From the NCBI GenBank assembly GCA_022495995.1, contig JAFEMH010001246.1, forward strand, positions 248,001 through 312,000: a stretch of 64,000 nucleotides of DNA. Direction: 5' to 3'. The translations under genes and the position numbers were made by a program. The notes beneath the pieces are model-generated. The model ran no database searches, was not told the DNA's origin, and saw nothing but the letters and a program-made list of their open reading frames with translations. The stretch comes from Adenophora triphylla var. japonica. Taxonomy: Eukaryota; Streptophyta; Magnoliopsida; Asterales; Campanulaceae. Below are positions 40,461 to 50,977 of this stretch, piece after piece. Numbering within the stretch: position 1 is the stretch's first letter; every line of letters begins with the position of its first letter.

Positions 40461-42207
40461 TGTAAGTGCTCCAATTTGAGCCGTTAGTATTTTCGTTAGG
40501 AAATTAACGAAAGTTTTAACATTCCTAACATTTTCTAACAAACCCTAACCTTTTTAACAAAGCAAGAGTAAAATGGGCATTGCCATTTAAAGTTAAACCA
40601 AGAAAGGAATCCTAAAAAGCAAAAGAAATGGAAAAAACCCGAATTGGTAAGTTGAAAAACAGCTTCAGTTTGAATTTTAAAAAGATTATTCTTCCTGTCC
40701 AAAAGCCGACTGTAGCGGATGAACAAGGCACGCGTCGAACCCATCCGCGCGGATCTCTTTGCTTCTCCCAGAGGGCTATAAATTGAGCCCTCCTCTCTCA
40801 GTCTACACAACACAATTGGATCACAAAGAACGAAACTCAAGCGCGAAATATAGAGAGAAAACAGTGGGAATCCCTAGATTGCCACCATTTTCTCTTGAAT
40901 ATTTCCCAATCTCACTCCAAACACAAATCCAAACACCAAACCTTGATACTCCTCAAGCCAAACACCAACTCTTGATACTCCTCAAGTCAAATTCCAAGCC
41001 TAGGAAGATAGGGTGTCACCATTGGTAAAGCCCTCCTTCTCAAAACCCTAAAATCCTCTTTTAACTTCTTGTTCATCTTGTTCTTCTTACTTGGATCTAC
41101 TTGATGTCTAGTTTAACTTAAGTTTTGACCCAAGATGGTCATCTTGAAGTTCATCTTCATGAATGACCATCTCAAATGGTTCACATTTTAAATCTCTAGT
41201 TGATTTGTCTCTTTAATTTCATTTCTACAAAATATCCCCTTTCCCTTTGCAAAGGACATGTTTAAACCCCATAAATTCCCCAAGGATGACTTGAATATGA
41301 TAACCACTTAACAAAAAGTAGTGGTATCAAGTCTAGGGATGAAAATGGGGTGAACATAGATGCAAATCCCCCAAAAATCACATTTTCCCTCAAGAACATC
41401 TTGCTGTCCAGTAGCATTGTTCTGAGACCTCAGTCCATTTTCCTATTTTTTGTACTCAGTAAAACTCGGAATTGGGTGTTGACTACAAAATACTTTTTGT
41501 AGCCAACATACAGAGCTTTCCAGACATATTTTTATTTTATTTTTTGAGTGAGTAAAAATCCTTTTTTCAATTTTTCTTTTAGAGGCCAGTTCATCAGCTT
41601 CTGGAAATCCAGATTTCACATCTGAGATTTCCAGAAGGTTTTGACCCATCAAATTACTTCAAAAATGGAAATTTCCTTTTCAGAAACCCTATTTAGGGTG
41701 TTTTAAGCAACTTTTATTCTCGGACTTTCCCCAGATTCTGAGGTTTTGAAGCCTTTAAGTCCATTTCAAAGTCAAGGGTCAACTGCCTTCTTTCATTCTG
41801 GCAGAATTGCTTTTCAAATCCAAAAATCTTTTGAGTGCCAAGACTCAATCCAAAAATCATACCAAAATATTGGGGACTCTTCAAAGTCTTATAAAGAGTT
41901 CCCCATTTTTGTTTTTCTCAGTTTCAACTCATTTTGGTCAAAACACACACACACACACACACACAACAAAGGATTTCAAATGTTTGGAAGACTCGTTTTG
42001 CGAGGCGCGCCAGGTGCACACTAACGTCCTTCCCGACGCGTAACATGACCTCCGAACCTAAATTTCTGATCTCGGGCTTTTTTCAAAGTTTTTGCCCTCA
42101 AAATAAAAATGGCGTGGCGACTCCGGTCTTTTTTCGATTGGTTTTTCAAAGAAACGAAAAATTTCAAAAGTAACCTTTCGGAAAAATTTTGGTGGCACAA
42201 CATCACA
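40461..42207 (+). repeat. Element D 3' LTR
   Basis: Starts TGTAAGTGCTCC; 1747 bp. The (AC)n run is two units longer than in the 5' LTR, and the extra roughly 40-bp copy is absent. Confidence 0.94.
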
Positions 42208-42212
42208 CCATC
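42208..42212. repeat. Right target-site duplication of element D (CCATC)
   Basis: Directly after the LTR end ATCACA at 42207. Confidence 0.9.
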
Positions 42213-42223
42213 GCCTCTATATT

Positions 42224-42600
42224 GATCCGTCAATCCTGATTTGCTCAATCGTCACAAACAGGTGTGTTTCTGTGTGTGTGTTTTGGTTCTTCTTGATTCA
42301 TTTTGATTTTGTAATTACTGACTTGATTGGGGTTTTATTGTGGTGTGATTGGTTGATGTTTTAGACAACGGAGCCCTTGTTTGTGCCTCCACTGGGAATT
42401 ACGGGTAAATATTGAACTCAAATTCAAGTTCTTTATGCGTTTCTGTGATATTTTGGATTGATGATTGAAATTTTCATTTATAGCTTCCCGGGTAGCACTC
42501 CACTTCATTTAGCTGCACGAGGGGGTTCCATGGATTGCATAAGAGCATTATTGGATTGGGGATCAGATAGACTTCAAAGAGATGCATCTGGGTACTGATC
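42224..42600 (+). pseudogene. Captured XB3-like ankyrin-repeat E3 ligase gene fragment, with introns
   Basis: Piece 1 ends at 42261 with SVNPDLLNRHKQ followed by a GTGTGT donor. After a TTTTAG acceptor, exon 42365-42404 reads NGALVCASTGNYG. An intron 42405-42483 (GTAAAT...TTATAG) follows, and exon 42484-42591 reads GSTPLHLAARGG, MDCIRALLDWG and DRLQRDASG, ending at a GTACTG donor. These are consecutive ankyrin repeats of the plant XB3/XBAT RING E3 ligase family, with intron phases that fit. The exons between RHKQ and NGALV, and the RING end, are missing, so it is a fragment. Known XB3 binds the rice XA21 receptor kinase; the fragment itself has no expected enzyme activity. Confidence 0.82.
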
Positions 42601-42911
42601 TCTTTTCCTTCTTAATCCTGTAGTTTCGATTTTCCTTGCAACTAATTTGTGCATCATGTCCACAACTCCAATTCAAGAAAAAATATCTCCAAATATGTTC
42701 AAACTTTCATTTTGGTTGTTTTCCTGCTTTGTTCTGTTTAAATTTTTGGTTTAAAATTTTGGGTTGTTCAAACTTTCATTTTGGTTAACTCGGGGCGGGC
42801 TCGGGTAGTGCAAGTAACGGGGCGGGGCGGGTTCGGGAAAGGGTAGATGACTATAGGGGCGGGTTTGGGAAATGCAAAACCCGTCCCGAACCCGCCCCGT
42901 TGCCATCCCTA
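42601..42911. other. Right arm of E: intron sequence and GC-rich inverted terminus
   Basis: Intron-like T-rich DNA to about 42785, containing a 20-odd base repeat (GTTCAAACTTTCATTTTGGT at about 42697 and 42767), then the GGGGCGGG/CCCGAACCCGCC subterminal region and the terminus. Confidence 0.65.
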
Positions 42912-43185
42912 ATTATCATACATGGCTAGTGAGTAATCTCCCTTGTTCTTGGGGTTGGAAAGTCAAGGCATAAGCCGTTCATCATCTTAAAATATGAAAG
43001 TCTTGTCTTCTATTTTCATCTAAGCAATTTCTTTATATCAATCTCTAAATGACTTACATTTTGGAGACGTCCAACTTGTATGATTCAGTCGATCGAGAGA
43101 AGTACCTAGCGAAGAATCTCGATTGACGGAACCATATAAAGAAACAGGGTTCCATTGATCACGAAAGTAGTTCAACGGCCTAGGG

Positions 43186-43781
43186 ATGTTGATAATGCTT
43201 TGTTAGATCTTGGGGCAAGTGTGAGCCTCATTCCGCTTTCAGTAGGTAAGAAACTAGGTGTGGGGGAAATGAAACCCACCACAATTTCTCTCCAACTAGC
43301 AAACCGTTCCATTAAATACCCGATGGGTATTATGGAAGATGTCCCTTGTCAAATTGGGAAATTGATCATCCCGGTCAATTTTTTTGTCCTTGAGATGGAG
43401 GAATATCACCAAATTCCAATCATTCTAGGAAGACCTTTTCTTGCCACTGCTGGTGCAATAATAGATGTAAAGAATGGCACTCTTTCTCTAAATATTGGAA
43501 ATAAGAAGGTCGAATTTAAAAACTTAAATCTCAAGAAACCGTGCCATGAAGTTGACACTCCTGAGAATGATAGCAAAAAGGGTGACAAATCGCAATCCAA
43601 TGACTCAAAAATAATAATTAAAAAGCCCTTAGATAATAGTAATGTAAAAAGTATGCACCCTAGGAAGCATAACAAGGTCGAAAAATCAAAGGGTAGGGGG
43701 CCTAAGAAAAAAAGCACACCGGGATGTCACGTATGCATCAATCATAAGAGCTCGATCACGCCAAAGGGCAAGGAATGGTGA
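43186..43781 (+). pseudogene. Element C first unit: aspartic protease fused to LTR
   Basis: The frame 43155-43781 starts inside LTR1 and becomes the protease at 43190 (NALLDLGASVSLIP, the active-site DLGAS). ILGRPFLATA follows, with a Lys-rich tail ending near a GCHVCINHK stretch. The upstream gag and start are deleted. Nearly identical to 48847-49516. Confidence 0.85.
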
Positions 43782-45293
43782 ATTGTTAAGGATAGGAGAC
43801 CATTACAATACCACTCACCGCCCATTTTTACTGAAAGAAAGGGGTCGAGCTTATAACCTTAAACAAGCATCATCGGAATAGTAAACCGATGGATTATTTT
43901 CTTATTTATCATAATTTTGTTTACTCTTTTCCCCCACCGCATGCTTATCTTTTACTCTTTGTCCTTGAAACATTGAGGACAATGTTCATTTCAAGTGTGG
44001 GGGGTATTTACCTATATCTTTACATGCTTTCTAGTTTAAATTTTTTCTTGCTTTCTAGTATAATTTTTTTCTTTTTAACTTAGTTGCATTTTCATTTTAT
44101 GCATGTTTAGTATATATAAAAAAAATCCCTATGTTGATCCATATCATTATTTCTTATGCTTGCTATTTGCCCAAGAATAATGCCTTTGTCTTTCCTCTCA
44201 TATTTTTTTATAAACTTAGAAATTAATAAGAAGAAAAATATAGGAATATTTTTAGGAAATAAATTAAAAGCCTCATAAGTTAGTATAGCAAAATATAGGG
44301 TTTTATCAAGAAAAAGCATTTGATTAAAAGGAATCTTTATTGATTATCTTTACACACTTGGTTATTCTTATAAAAAAAATTTGAAAATATTTCTTTAAAA
44401 TTGTACATTTTAAATTTTATTAAATGTTTATTCCCTTTTTAGAAGCATCCACTTTGTTTTTGCATCCCTTGAATCACACCTCTTCATCAAAATCCCATCT
44501 TTCCATTTCCACTAATCAAATCAAGGTTAGGCATTTTTTATCTTATTGCTAAAAAGAGTGACTTAGTCACCAAACCTTAAAAGCAAAAAGAAATCTATTA
44601 CTTCCAAATTAACTCGGGGCACGGCGTTCACTGCGACGATGCTTCCTTGCCAAATGGAAGTAATATTCAAAGTATTCTTGATCTAAGTATTAGGAACATG
44701 GGGTTCGCAGCCACAATGTCTCCTACTTGAAAGGATAAAAAATAACTAAGGTCTTTTGCAAAAATATAACACGTGCAAAAAAAAAAAAAGATAAAATTGT
44801 TGAAACCTTGATGAGATTTTTCCACTATCATCATCCATTTTTCGCCCTTATGATTCAAAAATGCAATACAAATCTATGGAAACTTCTAGTTTGTGAATAA
44901 GTATTTATACTTTCCTTTGTACATTTTAAAGTAATAAATTCATTTTCTCAAAAATCACTCTAAAGAGTGAAAGCTTCTCTTTTACCAAGTGATTAATCTA
45001 AGATTTATCCTTCTAGCATGCTTTACTTGATCAAATTCTATATATGCTATATTAGGTTATTGTCTTAAAAATTATTTCTTTAAAATATCCCCTAAATGCT
45101 TCTTTCTAATAATTTTTAAAGGTATACAAAATATGACTAGAAAAATGAAGGCAATATCCAAAAGGCAATTAGGGCTTGCTACTATATTTCTGAGGGATCA
45201 ATCATTCTTGTTTTTTCTTTTCTTTTCTCTCCCTCTCCATGTTTTCATCCTAAACTTGCTTGGGAACAAGCAAGAGTTAAGTGTGGGGGAGTT
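43782..45293 (+). other. Element C first unit: non-coding 3' region and polypurine tract
   Basis: Athila-type phrase ACAATGTTCATTTCAAGTGTGG at 43979-44000, A/T-rich spacers, the conserved two-stem structure (separate entry) and the tract GTGGGGGAGTT ending at 45293. No envelope-like or RT frame. Confidence 0.65.
44596..44725 (+). ncRNA. Conserved two-stem RNA structure, copy 1 in C
   Basis: Stem 1: TATTACTTCCA (44596-44606) with TGGAAGTAATA (44655-44665), 11 perfect pairs, around the inner GGCACGG/CCTTGCC hairpin (44618-44651). Stem 2: 44691-44699 with 44716-44725, one bulged C. Spacings between stems equal those in B. Confidence 0.68.
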
Positions 45294-46860
45294 TGATAAG
45301 TGACTATTATATAGTCATTTATCCAAAGTTTTTATATACTTTTACTTAGTTAAATTATCATTTTCATCTAATTTTAAGTCTATTTTAGTTCCTTTTTCAT
45401 ATTTATTAGATTTTACGCCTTTTGGTATACTCTGTGCATATTAGATAGGTTTTTTGGATCTATTGTAAACCTAAAAGGATGCTTGGACATCTTGATGCAA
45501 AAGCTTGGAGGAGCAACAAACAAATCAAACACACAAAGCCAAATCCAGGTGGAGCGGCCGTGCAGCCAATAGTGGAGCGGCCGTGCACAAGTCCATTTTC
45601 AGGCCATTTTTGGCCCCAAAACATGGAGTGGCCGTGTCTTGGAAATTGACTTGGTCGTGTTGACCTTCAGAGCGGTCGTGCAGCATGCATTAGAGCGGTC
45701 GTGCAAGTTGTACAAATTCAAAATCAAATCTGGCGCCAAGGGGGCACGGCCGTGCAAATCCCTTGACACGGCCGTGCAAAGTCGTGACTGCAGATTAAAA
45801 GGCACCTTTTAAAGACACCTTCTTGAAGAGTTTCCTCCCGATTATAAATAGACCCCTTGTAATCAGTCTTAGAGACCGAATTTTCATAGAATATTCATCA
45901 GAGATTGTTAGAAATTAGATACAAATACTTATTACATTGATTTCCAAAGATCCTTTGAAGATTCAAGTCTACATTTGTTCTTGAAGTTACTTTGGAAAAG
46001 AAGCAATAAAGTGAAGCATTATTTCCAGCCATTATCTCTCATAAGTTTCTCTTACTCTATTCTTATTATTATTGCTTACTTATCTTACATGGCTAGTGAG
46101 TAATCCCCCTTGTTCTTGGGGTTGGAAACTCAAGGCATAAGCCGTTCATCATCTTAAAATATGAAAGTCTTGTCATCTATTTTCATCTAAGCAATTTCTT
46201 TATATCAATCTCTATATGACTTACATTTTGGAGACGTCCAACTTGTATGATTCAGTCCATCGAGAGAAGTACCTAGCGGAGAATCTCGATTGACGGAACC
46301 ATATAAAGAAACTGGGTTCCATTGATCATGAAAGTAGTTCAACGGCCTAGGGATGTTCCTTTAATGGAAAGTATGTTGAATCTCGTTATTAAAGGATTTT
46401 TACTAATTATGGTCAGCTAGAGATAATCCGGAATTCCCATTTGTGACAGGGCGGGAGTACCATAAATGGAAATCTCAAATATTTAGGACATAATTAGTGA
46501 AGAATACAACCCTACTGGCTTGACCGTGAGAAGTAGTGTAAGCCGAACGTACCATCCTTGATTTTTATGAAAACCTATATTTCTAAGACAATGACAATTT
46601 GATGAACAAATTATGTATGTGATTTTCAATCCCGAGAATGCTTCGTTTATAAAGTTTTTAAAGTATTTTATGTATGTGTTTCTTTCTATTTCCAAAACCA
46701 ATCTTTATCTCCCCCAATCTATTCTATAATTTTAATAAAGACAAAAATAATTCCTAAGTAAACTCTGTCTCTGTGGGATCGACCCGTACTTGCAACCGCT
46801 ATATTGCAATAGCCCGTGCGCTTGCGGATTTAAATAAACCGTTAGGTTTGAAGCCTACCA
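45294..46860 (+). repeat. Element C LTR2 (complete)
   Basis: 1567 bp, TGATAAGTGAC to GCCTACCA. The first 29 bases fold into a 13-pair hairpin (45295-45307 with 45311-45323). CGGCCGTGCA cluster 45551-45780; TATA 45843-45850. Confidence 0.94.
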
Positions 46861-46866
46861 AGTTTT

Positions 46867-46884
46867 TGGCGCCGTTGCCGGGGA
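46867..46884 (+). promoter_or_regulatory. Element C primer-binding site (tRNA-Asp type)
   Basis: TGGCGCCGTTGCCGGGGA six bases after LTR2, identical to element B. Confidence 0.88.
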
Positions 46885-47019
46885 CAACGATTTACTTTTA
46901 AATTTCTGTCTTTACTACATAATATTTTTTTTGTTTTATTTTATTTTCATTTTGTTTTTGTTTTTACTTCCGATAAATTGTTACGTTTAATCTCTCTTTG
47001 AGTGTTTTTCTTGTAGTGT

Positions 47020-48285
47020 ATGAAACGGGCTCGGACATTCTTTGACAATTTTGATTCAGAACCCGAACGAAGCTTTCACGAAAGATTAAGAAAACTTAAA
47101 GAGACTCTAAGCAAACATATGGAAGGAGAGCCACAAACACCAGCTAGGACCCTACGGGACTTTGTGAATCCAAGCACCCCGGGAACTAGATCCCCTATTG
47201 TTGTGCCAAATATCGGAGCGGCACACTTTGAGATAAAGCCACAACTTTTGCATATGGCTATGAATAACCAATATAGCGGCACCGCTTTCGAAGATCCTCA
47301 TCTCCACATCCAAACATTCCTTGAATATTGTGATACCACACGTATTCAAAATGTTACCCCGGAAGCAATTTGGATGCGCCTTTTTCCTTTCTCTCTTAAG
47401 GATAAGGCGAAGCAATGGTTGAATTCGGTCCCCCAAAATTCATTGACAACATGGGACCAAATTCAAGAAGCATTCTTTGGTCGATTTTTCCCACCAAGCA
47501 AAACAGCCCAAATTCGCACAAAGATCACTAACTTCTGCAAAACAGGTAGTGAAACTTTGTATGATGCATGGGAGCGGTTCAAGGAACTTCTCAGAATATG
47601 CCCCCACCACGGGCTTGAAAAGTGGTTAATTGTGCACACTTTCTATAATGGTCTCACATATAGAACAAGGGAGACAATTGATGCCGCCGCAGGAGGTGCA
47701 CTAATGAATAAGACGGTGGATGAAGCATACGACTTGATAGAGAACATATCCCTGAATCACTGTCAATGGTTCAATGAGAGGGAACAACCGCAGGGGATTC
47801 CAGGTAAGTACAATGTTGATGTCATTAATATCTTGTCCTCTAAAGTTGATATGCTTCTTAAAAAGTTTGAAAACTTTAATGTAAATCCCGTGGCCAACAT
47901 TAATGTTATTTGTGAACTATGTGGGTCAAACTCACATAGTACAGAATTTTGCGAATTGCTTGACACTACTTCTAGTGATCAAGTAAATTTTGTTAATTCT
48001 TATGGAAAAAATGGTGATATGTATTTAAACACATACAATCCCGAATGGAGAAATCACCCTAATTTTTCCTATAAGAATAATAATATTTTAAACTTGCAAT
48101 CTTCTACACAACCACAGGGATTCACACAAAAGAATTTCAATGGCAATTCTAATACTTTCTCTCCCCCTAAGTCTAAATTGGATCTTATTATGGATTTTAT
48201 TATTGAAATTAAAAACGAACAAGAGAAGACCAATAATGAGTTAAGGGAATCCATTAAGTCGTTGAATGCTAGGTTTGATAATTAA
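47020..48285 (+). CDS. Element C Gag (Athila-like)
   Basis: 421 codons, open. Domain order: basic N-terminus, retrotransposon gag core at about 110-215 (IWMRLFPFSLKDKAKQWL, LLRICPHHGLE), zinc knuckle CX2CX4HX4C (C298, C301, H306, C311), then the Athila-type NTYNPEWRNHPNFSY (about 334-348) and a coiled-coil tail (385-420). Forms the virus-like particle and binds the RNA. The start ATG at 47020 is 160 bases after the LTR and matches the expected N-terminus. The frame ends at a TAA at 48283-48285, after which similar sequence continues (48301), so the stop may be a mutation or a regulated one. Confidence 0.9.
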   Translation: MKRARTFFDNFDSEPERSFHERLRKLKETLSKHMEGEPQTPARTLRDFVNPSTPGTRSPIVVPNIGAAHFEIKPQLLHMAMNNQYSGTAFEDPHLHIQTFLEYCDTTRIQNVTPEAIWMRLFPFSLKDKAKQWLNSVPQNSLTTWDQIQEAFFGRFFPPSKTAQIRTKITNFCKTGSETLYDAWERFKELLRICPHHGLEKWLIVHTFYNGLTYRTRETIDAAAGGALMNKTVDEAYDLIENISLNHCQWFNEREQPQGIPGKYNVDVINILSSKVDMLLKKFENFNVNPVANINVICELCGSNSHSTEFCELLDTTSSDQVNFVNSYGKNGDMYLNTYNPEWRNHPNFSYKNNNILNLQSSTQPQGFTQKNFNGNSNTFSPPKSKLDLIMDFIIEIKNEQEKTNNELRESIKSLNARFDN

Positions 48286-48300
48286 GCCGCCCACAATAGA

Positions 48301-48846
48301 ATGCTTGAAAATCAACAAGATCAACAAGCCGGCACCTCGCATAGACCACAAGGGAGTTTTCCCGGTCAATCGCAAAGGCCCGATGAGCATGTTAGTGCGG
48401 TAGAAACTATGAATGGAAAAGAAATTTTAGATCCCCTTCCTAAGGAAAATATCAAACCGAGAAAGGAGAACGTTAGTCCAACCCCACTGATGGTTGAGAC
48501 TAATGAAGGTGTTGAAAATGGGACAGAATCCCCTAAGATTTCTAGATATTTTGACCCTCCAATACTATACCCTCAAAAGTTGGTAAGAGCTAAACTCGAC
48601 AAACAATTTGCAAAATTTTTAGAAATCTTAAAATCTATTTATATCAACATACCTTTTACCGATGCCCTTCAAAAAATGCCGTCTTATGCTAAGTTCTTAA
48701 AGGATATTCTTGCAAATAAGAGGAAACTTGAGGAGCATGAGACTGTCGCTTTGACAGAAGAAGTATGCCATTTTACAAAGAGAACTTCCTTCTAAATTAA
48801 AAGATCCCGGCACTTTCTCTATTCCTTGCAACATAGGTAAATACAA
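48301..48846 (+). pseudogene. Element C Gag-protease linker
   Basis: Frame 48301-48795 has the conserved Athila stretch KLDKQFAKFLEILK, INIPF-DALQKMPSYAKFLKDIL and KRKLEEHETVALTEE. A small indel at about 48764 shifts the frame; the natural continuation (QRELPSKLKDPG, SIPC) is found in another frame up to 48846 and leads directly into the protease. Confidence 0.82.
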
Positions 48847-49516
48847 TGTTGATAATGCTTTGTTAGATCTTGGGGCAAGTGTGAGCCTCATTCCGCTTTC
48901 GGTAGGTAAGAAACTAGGTGTGGGGGAAATGAAACCCACCACAATTTCTCTCCAACTAGCAGACCGTTCCATTAAATTCCCGGTGGGTATTATGGAAGAT
49001 GTCCCTTGTCAAATCGGGAAATTGATCATCCCGGTCGATTTTTTTGTCCTTGAGATGGAGGAAGATCACCAAATTCCAATCATTCTAGGAAGACCTTTTC
49101 TTGCCACTGCTAGTGCAATAATAGATGTAAAGAATGGCACTCTTTCTCTAAATATTGAAAATAAGAAGGTCGAATTTAAAAACTTAAATCTCAAGAAACC
49201 GTGCCATGAAGTTGACACTCCTGAGAATGATAGCAAAAAGGGTGACAAATCGCAATCCAAGAACTCAAAAATAATAATTAAAAAGCCCTTAGATAATAGT
49301 AGTGTAAAAAGTATGCACCCTAGGCAGCATAACAAGGTCGAAAAATCAAAGTGTAGGGGGCCTAAGAAAAAAAGCACACCGGGATGTCACGTATGCATCA
49401 ATCATAAGAGCTCGATCACGCCAAAGGGCAAGGAATGGCGAATTGTTAAGGATAGGAGACCATTACAATACCACTCACCGCCCATTTTTACTGAAAAAAA
49501 GGGGTCGAGCTTATGA
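48847..49516 (+). CDS. Element C aspartic protease segment
   Basis: DLGASVSLIP is the active-site block; GRPFLATASAIIDVKNG is the conserved flap/end region. A Lys-rich tail carries CHVCINHK. It belongs to the Gag-protease polyprotein (frame 48860-49516 by itself starts at a non-initiating codon). There is no RT after it, so the element is gag-protease only. Confidence 0.85.
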
Positions 49517-50977
49517 CCTTAAACAAGCATCATCGGAATAGTAAACCGATGGATTATTTTCTTATTTATCATAATTTTGTTTACTCTTTTCTCCCACCGC
49601 ATGCTTATCTTTTACTCTTTGTCCTTGAAACATTGAGGACAATGTTCATTTCAAGTGTGGGGGGGGGGGTGGTATTTACCTATATCTTTACATGCTTTCT
49701 AGTTTAAATTTTAATTTTTTCTTGCTTTCTAGTATATTTTTTTATTTTTAACTTAGTTGCATTTTCATTTTATGCATGTATAGTATATAAAAAAAATAAA
49801 AAAAATAATTCCTATGTTGATCCATATCATTATTTCTTATGCTTGCTATTTGTCAAGAATAATGCCTTTGTCTTTCCTCTCATATTTTCTATAAACTTAG
49901 AAATTAATAAGAAGAAAAATATAGGGATATTTTTAGGAAATAAATTAAAAGCCTCATAAGTTAGTATAGCAAAATATAGGGTTTTATCAAGAAAAAGCAT
50001 TTGATTAAAAGGAATCTATATTGATTATCTTTACACACTTGGTTATTCTTATAAAAAAAAATTGAAAATATTTCTTTAAAATTGTACATTTTAAATTTTA
50101 TTAAATGTTTATTCCCTTTTTAGAAGCATTCACTTTGTTTTTGCATCCCTTGAATCACACCTCTTCATCAAAATCTCATATTTCCATTTCCACTAATCAA
50201 ATCAAGGTTAGGCATTTTTTATCTTATTGCTAAAAAGAGTGACTTAGTCACCAAACCTTAAAAGCAAAAAGAAATCTATTACTTCCAAATTAACTCGAGG
50301 CACGGCGTTCGCTGCGACGATGCTTCCTTGACAAATGGAAGTAATATCCAAAATGTTTTTGATCTAAGTATTAGGAACATGGAGTTCGTGGTCACAATGT
50401 CTCCTACTTGAAAGGATCAAAAATAACTAAGGTCTTTTGCAAAAATATAACACGTGCAAAAAAAAAAAAAAAAGATAAAATTGTTGAAACCTTGATGAGA
50501 TTTTTCCACTATCATCATCCATTTTTGGCCCTTATGATTCAAAAATGCAATACAAATCTATGGAAACTTCTAGTTTGTGAATAAGTATTTATACTTCCCT
50601 TTGTACATTTTAAAGTAATAAATTAATTTTCTCAAAAATCTATTTAAAGAGTGAAAGCTTCTCTTTTACCAAGTGATTAATCTAAGATTTATCCTTCTAA
50701 CAAGCTTTACTTGATCAAATTCTATATATGCTATATTTGGTTATTGTCTTAAAAATTATTTCTTTAAAATATCCCCTAAATGCTTCTTTCTAATAATTTT
50801 CAAAGGTATACAAAATATGACTAGAAAGATGAAGGCAATATCCAAAAGACAATTAGGGCTTGCTACTATATTTCTGAGGGATCAATCATTCTTGTTTTTT
50901 CTTTTCTTTTCTCTCCCTCTCCATGTTTTCATCCTAAACTTGCTTGGGAACAAGCAAGAGTTAAGTGTGGGGGAGTT
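49517..50977 (+). other. Element C second unit: non-coding 3' region and polypurine tract
   Basis: Collinear with 43782-45293. A G-run expansion (about 10 G) is at 49660-49670. The tract GTGGGGGAGTT ends at 50977. Confidence 0.7.
50277..50406 (+). ncRNA. Conserved two-stem RNA structure, copy 2 in C
   Basis: Stem 1 50277-50287 with 50336-50346 (11 pairs, perfect); inner hairpin 50299-50332 with one base changed; stem 2 50372-50405. Confidence 0.66.

Larger units (their letters stand above)
29293..42207 (+). mobile_element. Element D: gag-only Tat-lineage retrotransposon with satellite-like 3' region
   Basis: 12.9 kb, with LTRs 29293-31063 and 40461-42207, tRNA-Arg-type primer site at 31065, structured leader, gag, then about 3 kb without genes and about 2.6 kb of tandem repeats before the polypurine tract CGAGGGGCTAC. 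No protease, RT, RNase H or integrase could be found, so it is a non-autonomous derivative that keeps Gag. Confidence 0.92.
28899..42911. mobile_element. Element E: non-autonomous hAT-type DNA transposon carrying host gene exons
   Basis: Terminal inverted repeats TAGGGATGGCA (28899) and TGCCATCCCTA (to 42911), 8-bp target duplication, and subterminal ACCCGAACCCG / CGGGTTCGGG repeats on both arms are typical of hAT elements. Without the nested element D it is about 1.1 kb. No transposase is present. The interior carries 5'-UTR-like sequence and exon-intron pieces of an XB3-like gene, so it is a gene-capturing (Pack-type) element. Confidence 0.85.
28106..43190 (+). repeat. Element C LTR1, split by hAT element E and truncated
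   Basis: LTR sequence runs 28106-28898 and, after E, 42920-43190. It stops at GGGATGTT where LTR2 and LTR3 go on for about 500 more bases. At 43186-43190 (ATGTT) it is fused to the protease region. Confidence 0.88.

Noticed and set aside
42224..42600. A working ankyrin-repeat gene
   Set aside because: Only disjoint exons remain, middle exons and the RING end are missing, and it sits inside hAT termini.
43406..43717. 103-codon antisense frame, repeated at 49066-49377
   Set aside because: Shadow of the protease frame of C on the other strand; hydrophobic only because the sense strand is Lys-rich.
49517..50977. Envelope-like gene expected downstream of pol in some Athila elements
   Set aside because: No frame longer than about 65 codons, no signal peptide or membrane pattern that I trust; the region is non-coding with structured RNA.
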